64,000 nucleotides of DNA from Streptomyces filamentosus (lineage in GTDB: Bacteria > Actinomycetota > Actinomycetes > Streptomycetales > Streptomycetaceae): contig NZ_BNBE01000002.1 in assembly GCF_014654895.1 (NCBI RefSeq), positions 558,001-622,000 of the forward strand, given 5' to 3'. Under the pieces are notes generated by a model. It was not told the origin of the DNA. It made no database searches and worked only from the letters and a program-made list of their open reading frames with translations. A program made the position numbers and the translations under genes. Positions 1 through 7,862 of the stretch are shown in pieces. The number at the start of each line of letters is the position of its first letter. Position 1 is the first letter of the stretch.

Positions 1-738
1 GTCACCCGTCAGCGGGTGGGAGACGACGCTGGCCCTGACGCCGAACACGTCGTGGACGAGGTCCTCGGTGAGGACCTCTTCGGGTGTGCCGGCGGTGACG
101 AGGCGGCCGTCGCGGAGGACCCCGATGCGGTCGCAGGCGGACGCGGCGAGGTTGAGGTCGTGCAGCACGACCAGGACGGTGAGCCCCGAGCCGCGCAGGA
201 GCGAGAGCAGTTCGACCTGGTGGCGTACGTCGAGGTGGTTCGTCGGCTCGTCAAGGACCAGGATCGCGGGCTCCTGGACGAGCGCCCTGGCCAGCAGGAC
301 GCGCTGGCGCTCTCCGCCCGAGAGCGTGAGGACCCCGCGCCGGGCGAGGTGGCGGATGTCGAGCCGGTCCATGGCCCGTTCGCACAGCTCCCGCTCCCGG
401 CGGCTGAGCGCCTGGTTGCCCCGGAGGTGCGGGGTGCGGCCGAGGGCGATGACCTCTTCGACCGTGAAGTCGAGTTCGAGGGCGCCGTCCTGGGTCATGG
501 CCGCGACGACCTGCGCGGAGCGGCGCACCGTCAGGCGGGAGAGGTCCTTCCCGTCCACCCGGACGGTCCCGGAGCTGGGGCGCAGCGCACGGTACACGCA
601 TCTGAGGGCGGTGGACTTGCCGCTTCCGTTCGGTCCGACCAGGCCCACCACCTGGCCGCTTCCCACGTCCAGGGACAGGTCGCGCACCAGGCTCCGGCCG
701 TCGGTGACGACGGAGAGTCCGTCGAGTCGGAGTTCCAT
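1..738 (-). CDS. FecE-type ABC transporter ATP-binding protein (partial, C-terminus off the window)
   Basis: The frame is open from an ATG at 738 down to base 1, so 246 codons are visible and the end is missing. The translation shows a complete ABC ATPase core: Walker A GPNGSGKST near residue 40, the signature LSGGERQR near residue 142, Walker B ILVLDEPTNHLD near residue 165, and the H-loop LHDLN. This layout and the FecCD partner directly upstream are typical of the siderophore/B12/haem import family, where the ATPase powers uptake across the cytoplasmic membrane. The start lies one base past the permease stop, so the two genes are co-transcribed and probably translationally coupled. The Zur-like box at 2205-2219 upstream of the permease should control both. 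The family is secure; the substrate is inferred from the facing biosynthetic operon. Confidence 0.9.
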   Translation of the reverse strand, partial: MELRLDGLSVVTDGRSLVRDLSLDVGSGQVVGLVGPNGSGKSTALRCVYRALRPSSGTVRVDGKDLSRLTVRRSAQVVAAMTQDGALELDFTVEEVIALGRTPHLRGNQALSRRERELCERAMDRLDIRHLARRGVLTLSGGERQRVLLARALVQEPAILVLDEPTNHLDVRHQVELLSLLRGSGLTVLVVLHDLNLAASACDRIGVLRDGRLVTAGTPEEVLTEDLVHDVFGVRASVVSHPLTGD

Positions 739-739
739 C

Positions 740-1879
740 TCAGCGGCCTCCGAACATGTAGCCCCTGCGGCGCATCAGCAGGACGAACACCGGCACCCCG
801 ACGAGGGCGGTGATGACGCCCAGGGGCAGTTCGCGCGGTGCCACCAGCGTCCGGGACACCAGGTCGACCCAGACCATGAAGATCGCTCCGGCGAGGGGCG
901 CCACGGCCAGCACCCGCGCGTGCGTGGCGCCGACGACCATGCGCACCACGTGCGGCATGACCAGTCCGACGAAGGCGATGGCACCGCTGACGGCGACCAT
1001 CACCCCGGTCACGAGCGAGACCAGGACGAGCAGGGCCTTGCGGTGCCGGTCGGGGCCGACGCCCAGGCTCGCGGCCGTCTCGTCGCCGAGCGCCAGGACG
1101 TCCAGTGCCCGGCCGTACCGGTACAGCAGGGCGAGGCCGAGCAGGACGACCGCGGACACGACAGGGAGCGCGCCCCAGTTCGCGGCGCCGAAACTGCCCA
1201 TGGTCCAGTACAGGACCATGCTGGTCGCCTCGCTGTCCGGCGCGAAGTAGATCAGCAGGCTCATCACCGCTTGGAGTCCCAGCGACACGGCGACGCCCGT
1301 CAGGACGAGACGCAGCGGCGAGAGCGAACCCCGGCCGGAGGAGGCGGCGTAGACGAGGACCGACGCGACCAGGGCCCCGACGAAGGCGCCGGCCGACACC
1401 GCGTAGACGCCCAGCGCCGCCAGCCCTCCGGTGACCGTGACGGCGACGGCACCGGCGGAGGCGCCCGAGGAGACGCCGAGCACGAAGGGGTCGGCGAGCG
1501 CGTTGCGCACCATGGCCTGGATGGCCACGCCGATGGCGCTCAGCCCGGCCCCCACGAGCGCCGCGAGCAGCACCCGCGGCGTACGGATCTCCCAGATGAT
1601 CTGATAGGTGGTCACGTCGTCCGCGGCGACGCGACCGCCGCTCACGGCCGCCCACAGGTACCGGGCGGTGTCCCCCGGCGTGATGACGGCGGCCCCCAGA
1701 CCGATGGCCACCACGATCGAGACGAGAAGAACGACGAAGAGGCCGGCGCAGGCGAGCGCCAGACCCTTGCGGGAAGCGAGCCGGCCCTTCACCCCTCCCG
1801 GGGGTTCGGGAGGCATCTCGTCTGGCGGCGTATCGGCGGCGCTGCTCGCCGAGGGCGCGGTGATCGCTGGCGGTGACAT
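740..1879 (-). CDS. FecCD-family metallophore ABC transporter permease
   Basis: This 379-residue protein has about ten hydrophobic segments and the FecCD landmarks: the early IRTPRVLLAALVGAGLS stretch near residue 98 and a late GAIAFVGLVMPHVVRM segment near residue 285, which faces the ATPase. It is slightly longer than usual because of a 30-residue proline-rich cytoplasmic N-terminus. One FecCD polypeptide normally forms a homodimer with two FecE-type ATPases and receives substrate from a lipoprotein. No binding-protein gene lies upstream; it may lie beyond base 1. The start is about 320 bases from the nearest Zur-like box, leaving a long leader. The divergent metallophore-like genes suggest import of the metal complex that they make. 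Confidence 0.92.
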   Translation of the reverse strand: MSPPAITAPSASSAADTPPDEMPPEPPGGVKGRLASRKGLALACAGLFVVLLVSIVVAIGLGAAVITPGDTARYLWAAVSGGRVAADDVTTYQIIWEIRTPRVLLAALVGAGLSAIGVAIQAMVRNALADPFVLGVSSGASAGAVAVTVTGGLAALGVYAVSAGAFVGALVASVLVYAASSGRGSLSPLRLVLTGVAVSLGLQAVMSLLIYFAPDSEATSMVLYWTMGSFGAANWGALPVVSAVVLLGLALLYRYGRALDVLALGDETAASLGVGPDRHRKALLVLVSLVTGVMVAVSGAIAFVGLVMPHVVRMVVGATHARVLAVAPLAGAIFMVWVDLVSRTLVAPRELPLGVITALVGVPVFVLLMRRRGYMFGGR

Positions 1880-2204
1880 AGGACTCGGCCTTCCGGATCG
1901 AACGGGACGTGCGGGTCGGGCGGATGACGTCCGCCCGTGGGCGGGATCTGACTCGGAGCAGGTCGATCGGCAGGGTCATGCCGTCGATGGAGCGGGCGGA
2001 GGGAAGCCGTCCCCCGCGTCTTCCTGGCCCTCGCGGGGCGCGGGGGCCGGGCTCGCGCCCCGGGCGACCGACCGCGCGAGGGGTCGGGGCCCGGCGTGCG
2101 CCGAGGGCACGCGTGGCGCTCCGCGAGGGACCCGGGGCCCTTTCCCGACCCGCGCCGGACGGGCCCCTCGGACTCCTGTCCGGGGTTGGCGGATCGAGCG
2201 TATA
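1880..2204. other. Long untranslated leader of the permease operon
   Basis: There are about 325 bases between the permease start and the Zur-like box. The stretch is very GC-rich. Minus-strand frames here have arginine/proline-rich shadow composition and no convincing ribosome site, so I see no gene. A long leader could hold post-transcriptional control, but I recognise no riboswitch or terminator fold in it. Confidence 0.4.
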
Positions 2205-2219
2205 TGAAAACGATAATCA
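2205..2219 (-). promoter_or_regulatory. Zur-like operator for the importer operon
   Basis: The site is TGAAAACGATAATCA on the plus strand, or TGATTATCGTTTTCA read toward the permease. It is a 15-base imperfect inverted repeat that agrees at 12 of 15 positions with the site at 2333-2347. Both resemble the actinobacterial Zur consensus TGAAAATCATTTTCA. An AT-rich CATATACG just downstream on the minus strand is a plausible -10. Zinc-bound Zur would repress here. A Fur-type (iron) reading is possible but fits less well. Confidence 0.65.
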
Positions 2220-2331
2220 CTACTACCCCCTCCCTCCGAGGGGGTGCCGGCCGCGCAACGGCAGGCGGTCGCGAGCTCGCATCGAAGCCGCCATCAGGGG
2301 TGCGCGCACCTTGAAAGCCCATCAGTCGGTG

Positions 2332-2360
2332 TTGACAATCATTTTCATCATGTCTCATGC
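2332..2360 (+). promoter_or_regulatory. Zur-overlapped promoter of the biosynthetic operon
   Basis: A perfect -35 TTGACA lies at 2332-2337. The Zur-like box TGACAATCATTTTCA lies at 2333-2347 and overlaps it. The box differs from the actinobacterial Zur consensus at one base. A weak -10 candidate is TCATGC at 2355-2360 (17-base spacer). A repressor here would block polymerase directly. The remaining 270 bases to the first gene are a leader with no recognisable gene or fold; a 129-codon frame running through it has shadow composition. Confidence 0.68.
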
Positions 2361-2629
2361 TGCTCGGGCCCCACACCTTTCACTCCGTCCGGCGGCGTGG
2401 TGCGGGGTCCACTCCAGGTGATCCCCCGGGGAGCAGCGTGTCCGTCCTTCGCAGCCGCCGGGCGTCAGCCGCCCCCACCGGGGACGTCGGCGCTCCCCCG
2501 TGAAGCCGGCTCCGCCGTTCCGCACGGGCGAAGGAGCCGCACGCCTCCGGCGACGGCCGGCCCCGCCGCTCCGGCCGTGCTCCGCTCCCCGCCCCCGACT
2601 TCCCTTCCCGTCCGACCCGCAGAGGATCC

Positions 2630-3400
2630 ATGACCGACCGAACCGCCGACGGCACCCCCACGTCCCGGGACGACGTGCGCGCGCTGCTCGACTCCCTGCC
2701 CGACACCCTGCCCCGGGACGAGATCCTGGCCCTCAACAGCGGCTCCGGGTCCGACATCCACACCGAGCGGACGTACGACTACAACGGCTGGACCTTCACC
2801 CTGCCGCCCGGGGTGTTCAGGCCAGGCGACACCAGCCGCATCGTCCACGACCGCCTCCTGGACGGCACGATCCCCGTCGAGGGCCGCTCCTACGCGGCGA
2901 TGGGCGTCGGCCTCGGCGTCGAGGCCGTGATCGCCGGCACCCTCGGGGCGCGCGAGATCCACGCGGTCGACGTCCATCCGGACAGCGTGGCCACCGCCGC
3001 CGCCCACTACGAGCGCATCGTCGGGGACCGGGCCGGCACCGTCTTCCGACCGCTGGTGTCCAACCTCTTCGAGGAGTTCCCGGACTCCTCGCGCCTCGAC
3101 GTCGTCACCTTCAACCCGCCCGCCGTCAGCGCGCGGACGAGCGACGACCCGACCGTGGTGCGGAACGTCTGCGTGGGCGCCGAGATCGTCACCCGCTTCT
3201 TCGACCAGATCGTCACCCGCGACCTGCTCGCCCCGGACGGCGAGATCCACCTGATCGTGTCCAACACGGCCGAGCTCAAGCGCATCGTCGGCCACGGCGT
3301 CGACGCCGGCTTCCGTCCCGTCGTGCTGCACCGCCAGACCTGGGAGGGCGACAACTGCCAGGCGTACCTGTTCAAGCTCATCCACCGCGACGCCGCCTGA
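2630..3400 (+). CDS. SAM-dependent methyltransferase with NPP motif (MTS/HemK-like)
   Basis: The 256-residue protein has a Rossmann methyltransferase core. A glycine-rich SAM loop (GVGLGVEAV) lies near residue 93, an acidic ribose-binding strand VDVHPDS near 110, and FNPPAV near residue 162. The NPP(Y/F/A) motif is the substrate-amine site of the small-domain methyltransferases that methylate exocyclic or amide nitrogens (PrmC, RsmC type). An N-methylation is therefore the likely reaction, on an unknown substrate. The start is fixed by AGAGGA six bases upstream. It is the first gene of the Zur-boxed operon and ends 16 bases before the PLP enzyme, so a role in maturing the same small molecule is inferred. 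Confidence 0.72.
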   Translation: MTDRTADGTPTSRDDVRALLDSLPDTLPRDEILALNSGSGSDIHTERTYDYNGWTFTLPPGVFRPGDTSRIVHDRLLDGTIPVEGRSYAAMGVGLGVEAVIAGTLGAREIHAVDVHPDSVATAAAHYERIVGDRAGTVFRPLVSNLFEEFPDSSRLDVVTFNPPAVSARTSDDPTVVRNVCVGAEIVTRFFDQIVTRDLLAPDGEIHLIVSNTAELKRIVGHGVDAGFRPVVLHRQTWEGDNCQAYLFKLIHRDAA

Positions 3401-3416
3401 CCGGAAGGACGACCAC

Positions 3417-4451
3417 ATGTACGAGCACATAGCCGAGGCCGTCAAGGAACCGGACGTCGTCGCCGTCCCGCCGGGCGCGATCTGTCTCCGCTTCGAGACC
3501 ATGAAGCTCTACTCGGCGCTCGGCGCCGTACGCCACCTGCTGGAGACCGGGCAGGTAGAGCCGGGCGACACCCTGGTCGACAGCTCCAGCGGCATCTACG
3601 CCCACGCCCTGGCCCTGGCCTGCCACCGCTACGGCCTCCGCTGCCACGTCGTCGGCTCCACCACGGTCGACCGCACCCTCCGCGTGCAGCTGGAGGTCCT
3701 CGGCGCCACCCTGGAGCAGGTCCGCCCGTCCAAGAACCTGCGCCTCGACCAGAACCTGCGCGTGGAGCGGATCGGCGAACTGCTGCGCGAGAACCCGCAC
3801 TACCACTGGATGCGGCAGTACCACGACGCCATCCACTACCTCGGCTACCGCGACGTCGCCGACCTCATCCGCAAGGAAGTCCCGGAGGGCCCCCTGTCGC
3901 TCGTCGGCGGCGTCGGCACCGGCGCGTCCACCGGCGCCATCGCCACCTACCTGCGCGAGGCCGGCCGGGACGTCGCCCTCGTCGGCGTCCAGCCCTTCGG
4001 CAGCGTCACCTTCGGCGCCGAGCACGTCTCCGACCCCGACATGATCATCGCGGGAATCGGCAGCTCCATCCCCTTCCGGAACGTCCGGCACGACCTGTAC
4101 GACCGCATCCACTGGGTCAACTTCGACTACGCCATGTCCGGCGCCGTCGAACTCCTCCGGGCCAGCGGCATCTTCGCCGGCCTCTCCGCGGGCGCCGCGT
4201 ACCTCGCGACGCTCTGGGAACGGGAGCGGGACGCCGATCGCACGTACGTCTTCCTCGCCGCCGACACGGGGCACCGCTACGTCGACAGCGCCTACGCCCA
4301 CCACGCCCGAGCACGGGGGCTCGGTGCCCTGCGACCCCACGAGGTGACCGCGCAGGACGAGCTCAAGCACCCGTGGTCCTCCATGGACTGGCCCCCGGCC
4401 GGCGGCCCGCTGCCGCGTGGCGTGCCCGCCCTCGTGGGCGAGCCGGCCTAG
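3417..4451 (+). CDS. PLP-dependent cysteine-synthase-family enzyme (fold type II)
   Basis: This 344-residue protein has the fold-type II beta-family layout. The Schiff-base lysine is probably K30 in FETMKLYSALGA, matching the usual S-x-K-D-R region. The substrate-binding loop is SSGIYAHALAL near residue 58, and the phosphate-binding loop is GGVGTGASTGAI near residue 163. O-acetylserine sulfhydrylases are about 310 residues. The divergence around the lysine and the metal-linked context point to a beta-replacement enzyme such as a diaminopropionate or amino-acid conjugate synthase (compare SbnA of staphyloferrin B). No SbnB-like dehydrogenase accompanies it, so the product cannot be read off. 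The start has GGAAGGA ten bases upstream. Family confident, reaction inferred. Confidence 0.78.
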   Translation: MYEHIAEAVKEPDVVAVPPGAICLRFETMKLYSALGAVRHLLETGQVEPGDTLVDSSSGIYAHALALACHRYGLRCHVVGSTTVDRTLRVQLEVLGATLEQVRPSKNLRLDQNLRVERIGELLRENPHYHWMRQYHDAIHYLGYRDVADLIRKEVPEGPLSLVGGVGTGASTGAIATYLREAGRDVALVGVQPFGSVTFGAEHVSDPDMIIAGIGSSIPFRNVRHDLYDRIHWVNFDYAMSGAVELLRASGIFAGLSAGAAYLATLWERERDADRTYVFLAADTGHRYVDSAYAHHARARGLGALRPHEVTAQDELKHPWSSMDWPPAGGPLPRGVPALVGEPA

Positions 4452-4706
4452 GCCGCGTCTTCCGGCTCATGCCGGGCAGCCCTCGCGCCGTGCCCCCGGA
4501 ACCGGACCGAACCCACCGGCTGATGTTCCCCGGCCTCGCCGTGCACCGCTCGGCCCCGACCGAACGGGACGGGAACGGCGTTCGCCGCTGTCGTGCCTCC
4601 GGCCGGCCCTGACTCGCGGGGCTGCCCTGCCGCGCCGACCGCCTGTCCGGCCTCCCGCACCCCCTTCCTCCCCCTCCTGCCGTCCACACCCGAGAAGGAA
4701 ACAGCC

Positions 4707-5528
4707 ATGCCCTCCGCGCCCCCGCAGTCCGTACCGGAACTCCAGCAGGCCGTCCTCGACGGAGCCTTCGGCCCGCTCCCCGGCGAGCTGACCGTCACCA
4801 GCGCCTTCTGGGTCCACCACACCACCCGCCTGGCCGGCAGCCAGGTCACCTACCGGAACCGGTACGTGCTGCTGCGCTCCGGAGACTCCTTCGGCGCCTG
4901 CTCCTTCGAGGCCGGCGACGTCGCCCCGGACTTCTGCGCCGACGCCTCCGGGCACACCCTGGACGCACTGATCCGCCACGAGTCCGCTCCGGTGCGCATC
5001 GCCGCGCTCGACGCCTACCTCGGACGCGTACGGCCGCACCGCGACGCGGCGGACGCCGAGGCCGTCACCCTGCCGACCGGCGCGCCGAAGGCACGGGCCG
5101 AGGCGAGGGACGCGGCCGTCGCGGGGCTCCTCGACATCGCACCGGAGGCCAAGGTGGCGCTGATCGGCGTCGTCAACCCCCTGGTCGCGGCGATACGGGA
5201 ACGGGGCGGCGTCCCGCTGCCCTGCGACTTCAACCTGCGCACGACCCACTGGGGCGACCCCGTCACCGACGACATGGAGCAGGTGCTGGCGGAGGCCGAC
5301 GCGGTCGTCGCCACCGGTATGACCCTCGTGAACGGCAGCTTCGACCGGATCGTCGAGCACTGTCGCAAGCAGGAGCTCCCGCTGGTGGTCTACGCCCAGA
5401 GCGGCAGCGCCGTCGCGCGGGCCTTCCTGGGCGCCGGCGTGACCGCGCTGTCCGCCGAACCGTTCCCCTTCTCCCAGTTCAGCGCGGACACCACCACGCT
5501 GTACCGGTACCGGGCGGCACGGGCATGA
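4707..5528 (+). CDS. DUF4213/DUF364 putative heavy-metal chelation protein
   Basis: The 273-residue protein matches the two-part family in which an enolase-N-like DUF4213 domain (about residues 15-95) precedes a Rossmann-like DUF364 domain (about 125-270), annotated in Pfam as putative heavy-metal chelation. Seen here: YRNRYVLLRSGDSFGACSFE in the first part; VALIGVVNPLVAAIRERG and DAVVATGMTLVNGSFDRI in the second. Members sit beside metal transport genes, but biochemistry is sparse. The ATG is chosen because AGAAGGAAA lies just upstream; the longer frame from 4593 lacks a site. A 255-base gap precedes it, and it overlaps the MFS gene by ATGA. It may handle the metal, the metallophore, or a biosynthetic step. 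Confidence 0.72.
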   Translation: MPSAPPQSVPELQQAVLDGAFGPLPGELTVTSAFWVHHTTRLAGSQVTYRNRYVLLRSGDSFGACSFEAGDVAPDFCADASGHTLDALIRHESAPVRIAALDAYLGRVRPHRDAADAEAVTLPTGAPKARAEARDAAVAGLLDIAPEAKVALIGVVNPLVAAIRERGGVPLPCDFNLRTTHWGDPVTDDMEQVLAEADAVVATGMTLVNGSFDRIVEHCRKQELPLVVYAQSGSAVARAFLGAGVTALSAEPFPFSQFSADTTTLYRYRAARA

Positions 5529-6829
5529 GCAGCGAGACCAAGGGCCCGGAGGCGGTCGTGCGGACCGGTGGAACGCGGCCGGAGAACGGGAGCGGTGCGG
5601 ACGCGGACACGACGTCCGGCACCGCCGCCGTACCCGGCGACCTGGCGATGACCCGCGTCCTGTGGCCCTTCATGCTGGCCTCCGCCGTCGGCCTGGTGCC
5701 CTTCACCGTCTACAGCACCTTCCTCGTCCCGATGGCCGAATTCTCCGGCGGCGGCGTCGCCGCCCTGGGGCAGCTGCGCGGCCTCGGCGGCCTGGCCGCC
5801 CTCGCGGTGGGGACCGCGCTCGCGCCGCTGCTCGACCGCGTGCGCCGGGAGTGGGCCGCGGCGGGCGGCCTCGCGGTGCTCGCGGTCTCGGCGGCGCTCG
5901 GCGCGAGCGGTGATCTCCTGCTGCTCGCCGCGTTCTGCCTGCTGGTCGGCGCCGGCACGGCCGTGCTCAACCCGGCGCTGACCGCCGCCGCGGCCGACCG
6001 GTTCGACGACGACGCCGCGGCGGGCCGCGCCGCCACCCTCATCACCGCCACCCAGTCGCTGACCGCCCTGCTCGCCGCGCCGCTCGTGGCCCTGCCCGCC
6101 CTGGTGTGGGGCTGGCGCGGCGACCTGTGGGCCGTCGCCGCGCTCTGCGCCGCCCTCGCCCTGTACTTCCTCCTGCGCGGCCGCCGCAAGGCCGGGACGG
6201 AGACCGCGGGGACGACGGAGCGGCCCGGCTACCTGGAGTCCTTCCGGCTTCTGGGCACCCTGCCGGGCGTGGTGCCGCTCCTCCTGGTCGCCATGCTCCG
6301 CACGGCCGCGTTCATGGGCCACCTCGCCTACCTCGCCGCGTTCTACGACGAACGGTTCGGGCTCGCACCGGAGCCGTTCGCGATCGTGTGGACGCTCAGC
6401 GGCACCGCTTTCTTCCTCGGCAACCTGCTCGCCGGACGGCTGCTGAGCTCCGACAGGGCGACGGTCCCGGCGGAACGCCTGATGACGTTCGGGCTGGTCG
6501 TGGCACTGGCAGCGCTCGTCGGCGTCTTCTTCGCACCCGCCCTCTGGCTGGCCCTGCCGCTCACGGCCCTGGTCGGCGCCGGGCACGCGACGGTCGCGGC
6601 CTGTGTCACCACCCTGCTGGTACGGCGCTGCGGCTCCCTGCGCGGCACGGCGCTGGGCGTCAACGCCGCCGGGATGAGTTTCGGCGTCTTCCTCGGCGCC
6701 GGACTGGGCGGTGCCGGCCTGGCCCTCGGCGGCTTCGCCGGCACGGCGGCGGCCCTCGGCGGCCTGACCCTCGCGGCCCTCGTCCTGGCACGCGTCGCGG
6801 CCCGCTCCCCGGCTCCCGCCGAGAAGTGA
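5525..6829 (+). CDS. MFS transporter, probable metallophore exporter
   Basis: This 434-residue protein begins with about 40 polar residues, followed by roughly 12 hydrophobic helices in two halves separated by a charged loop near residue 220 (LRGRRKAGTE). The helix-rich pattern with GALG and GAGH loop motifs is that of major facilitator drug/metabolite exporters. It overlaps the chelation-domain gene by four bases (ATGA), so the two are coupled. In metallophore operons an MFS pump of this kind secretes the apo-molecule, and the FecCD/FecE importer on the other strand recovers the metal complex. That role is inferred from position; the transporter family is clear. Confidence 0.82.
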   Translation: MSSETKGPEAVVRTGGTRPENGSGADADTTSGTAAVPGDLAMTRVLWPFMLASAVGLVPFTVYSTFLVPMAEFSGGGVAALGQLRGLGGLAALAVGTALAPLLDRVRREWAAAGGLAVLAVSAALGASGDLLLLAAFCLLVGAGTAVLNPALTAAAADRFDDDAAAGRAATLITATQSLTALLAAPLVALPALVWGWRGDLWAVAALCAALALYFLLRGRRKAGTETAGTTERPGYLESFRLLGTLPGVVPLLLVAMLRTAAFMGHLAYLAAFYDERFGLAPEPFAIVWTLSGTAFFLGNLLAGRLLSSDRATVPAERLMTFGLVVALAALVGVFFAPALWLALPLTALVGAGHATVAACVTTLLVRRCGSLRGTALGVNAAGMSFGVFLGAGLGGAGLALGGFAGTAAALGGLTLAALVLARVAARSPAPAEK

Positions 6830-6844
6830 CCGGAAGCCCCTGCG

Positions 6845-7098
6845 AGCCGGGAGCCCGAGACGCGGACGTCCGCGGCGATGCCGTACAGGTGCATGGAGTT
6901 CGAGGCGCCGCCCACCGAGGAGTCGTGGGAGATGCCGGGGAAGCCGGAGTCGATCGTGACGGGCCGGTCGCCGCACTCCTTGCGCAGCGCATCCAGTTCG
7001 TACCTGGTGCGGCGCACGTTCTCCTGCGCGGTCGCCGCGGCCGCTCCGGCGCCGAGGCGCAGCAGTGCGCGGCGTGGCGGGGCGGGTGCCGATGCCGT
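6845..7098 (-). pseudogene. Remnant of a secreted M15 (zinc D-Ala-D-Ala carboxypeptidase-like) protein
   Basis: The minus-strand frame reads a Tat/Sec-like leader (PRRALLRLGAGAAAATA) running directly into QENVRRTRYELDALRKECG and then SVGGASNSMHLYGIAADV, the first metal-binding segment of peptidase M15A. Intact relatives have a peptidoglycan-binding domain and linker between leader and catalytic domain, and about 40 more residues after AADV carrying the second histidine. Both are missing here. A good AAGGAG site precedes the frame, but the codon in start position (7098-7096) is ACG, consistent with a decayed ATG. The remnant lies directly downstream of another cell-wall gene. I judge it a dead, internally deleted gene. 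Confidence 0.7.
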
Positions 7099-7115
7099 GG
7101 CGAACTCCTTCTTCC

Positions 7116-7862
7116 TCAGTACCAGTTGTGGGACTGCCAGAAGGACCACGCCCCGCACGGAGTGCTGTAGCGGGACTTGATGTAGTCGAGTCCCCACTCG
7201 ATCTGGGTGGCCGGGTCGGTCCGCCAGTCGGGGCCCGCCACGGCCATCTTGTCGCCGGGCAGGGACTGCGGGATGCCGTAGGCGCCGGACGAGGGGTTCG
7301 TCGCGTACACCTTCCACGTGCTCTCGCGGATCCAGAGGTTGTCGAGGCAGCCGAACTGGCCGCTCACGGACCAGCCGTGCTCGGCGATCTTCCACTGCGC
7401 GGTGATCTTCACGGTACGGGCCACCCGCATCGCGTTCATGGTCGCGGTGCCCGCGACGCCGTCGGCGGACAGGCCGTTCGCCTGCTGCCAGGCCGTCACC
7501 TCGGACTTGGTGCCGTCGCCGTACGCGCCGTCGGCCGTGGCGCCGGCCTTGCGCTGCACCTCCTTCACCTTGTCGTGCAGGGCGAGTTCGGTGCGACTGC
7601 CGTAGTCGCCGTCCTCGGCGAGCCCGTTGTCGCGCTGGAAGGAGCGGACCGCGGCGGTGGTCTGCGCGCCGTAGACGCCGTCGATCCCTCCGGCCGGCAG
7701 ATAGCCGATGCCCGCGAGGTTGCGCTGGATCCAGGTGGTGGAGTCCAGGGCGTGCGCGGGGACGGAGGGCGCCAGCACGGCGAGCAGGGCGGCGGCCAGC
7801 ACGAGCGCCGCCCGGGCGAGCGGTGAGCGGCGCCGGAGGTCCGGCGTTCGGGTGGGTGTCAC
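7116..7862 (-). CDS. Secreted peptidoglycan-binding / lytic transglycosylase-like protein
   Basis: From a GTG at 7862 the 248-residue product has a signal peptide (LARAALVLAAALLAVLAPSVPAHA), two peptidoglycan-binding type 1 repeats (about 40-155; motifs DGVYGAQTTAAVRSFQ and DGAYGDGTKSEV) and a C-terminal lysozyme-like domain from about 165. That domain contains FGCLDNLWIRESTWKVYATN, SGAYGIPQSLPG and TQIEWGLDYIKSRY. The latter is the small transglycosylase-fold domain common in actinobacterial secreted proteins, with the catalytic Glu in the RES motif. GTG is preferred because GAGGAC lies eight bases upstream; ATG at 7907 would add 15 residues without a site. It probably cleaves or remodels cell-wall glycan outside the cell. 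Confidence 0.85.
   Translation of the reverse strand: MTPTRTPDLRRRSPLARAALVLAAALLAVLAPSVPAHALDSTTWIQRNLAGIGYLPAGGIDGVYGAQTTAAVRSFQRDNGLAEDGDYGSRTELALHDKVKEVQRKAGATADGAYGDGTKSEVTAWQQANGLSADGVAGTATMNAMRVARTVKITAQWKIAEHGWSVSGQFGCLDNLWIRESTWKVYATNPSSGAYGIPQSLPGDKMAVAGPDWRTDPATQIEWGLDYIKSRYSTPCGAWSFWQSHNWY

Noticed and set aside
16..1876. Long plus-strand frames opposite the FecE/FecCD genes
   Set aside because: Arg/Asp/Val-rich composition, no ribosome sites, and complementary to real genes with clear domains. The same reasoning excludes most long frames opposite or offset from the annotated genes.
2205..2347. Reading the two boxes as iron (DmdR/IdeR or Fur) operators
   Set aside because: They do not match the TTAGGTTAGGCTAACCTAA type, and the match to the actinobacterial Zur consensus is closer, especially at 2333. 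Iron control is not fully excluded.
2244..2633. 129-codon frame through the leader of the biosynthetic operon
   Set aside because: Starts inside the regulatory region, lacks a ribosome site, overlaps the operator and has Pro/Arg/Ser-rich shadow composition.
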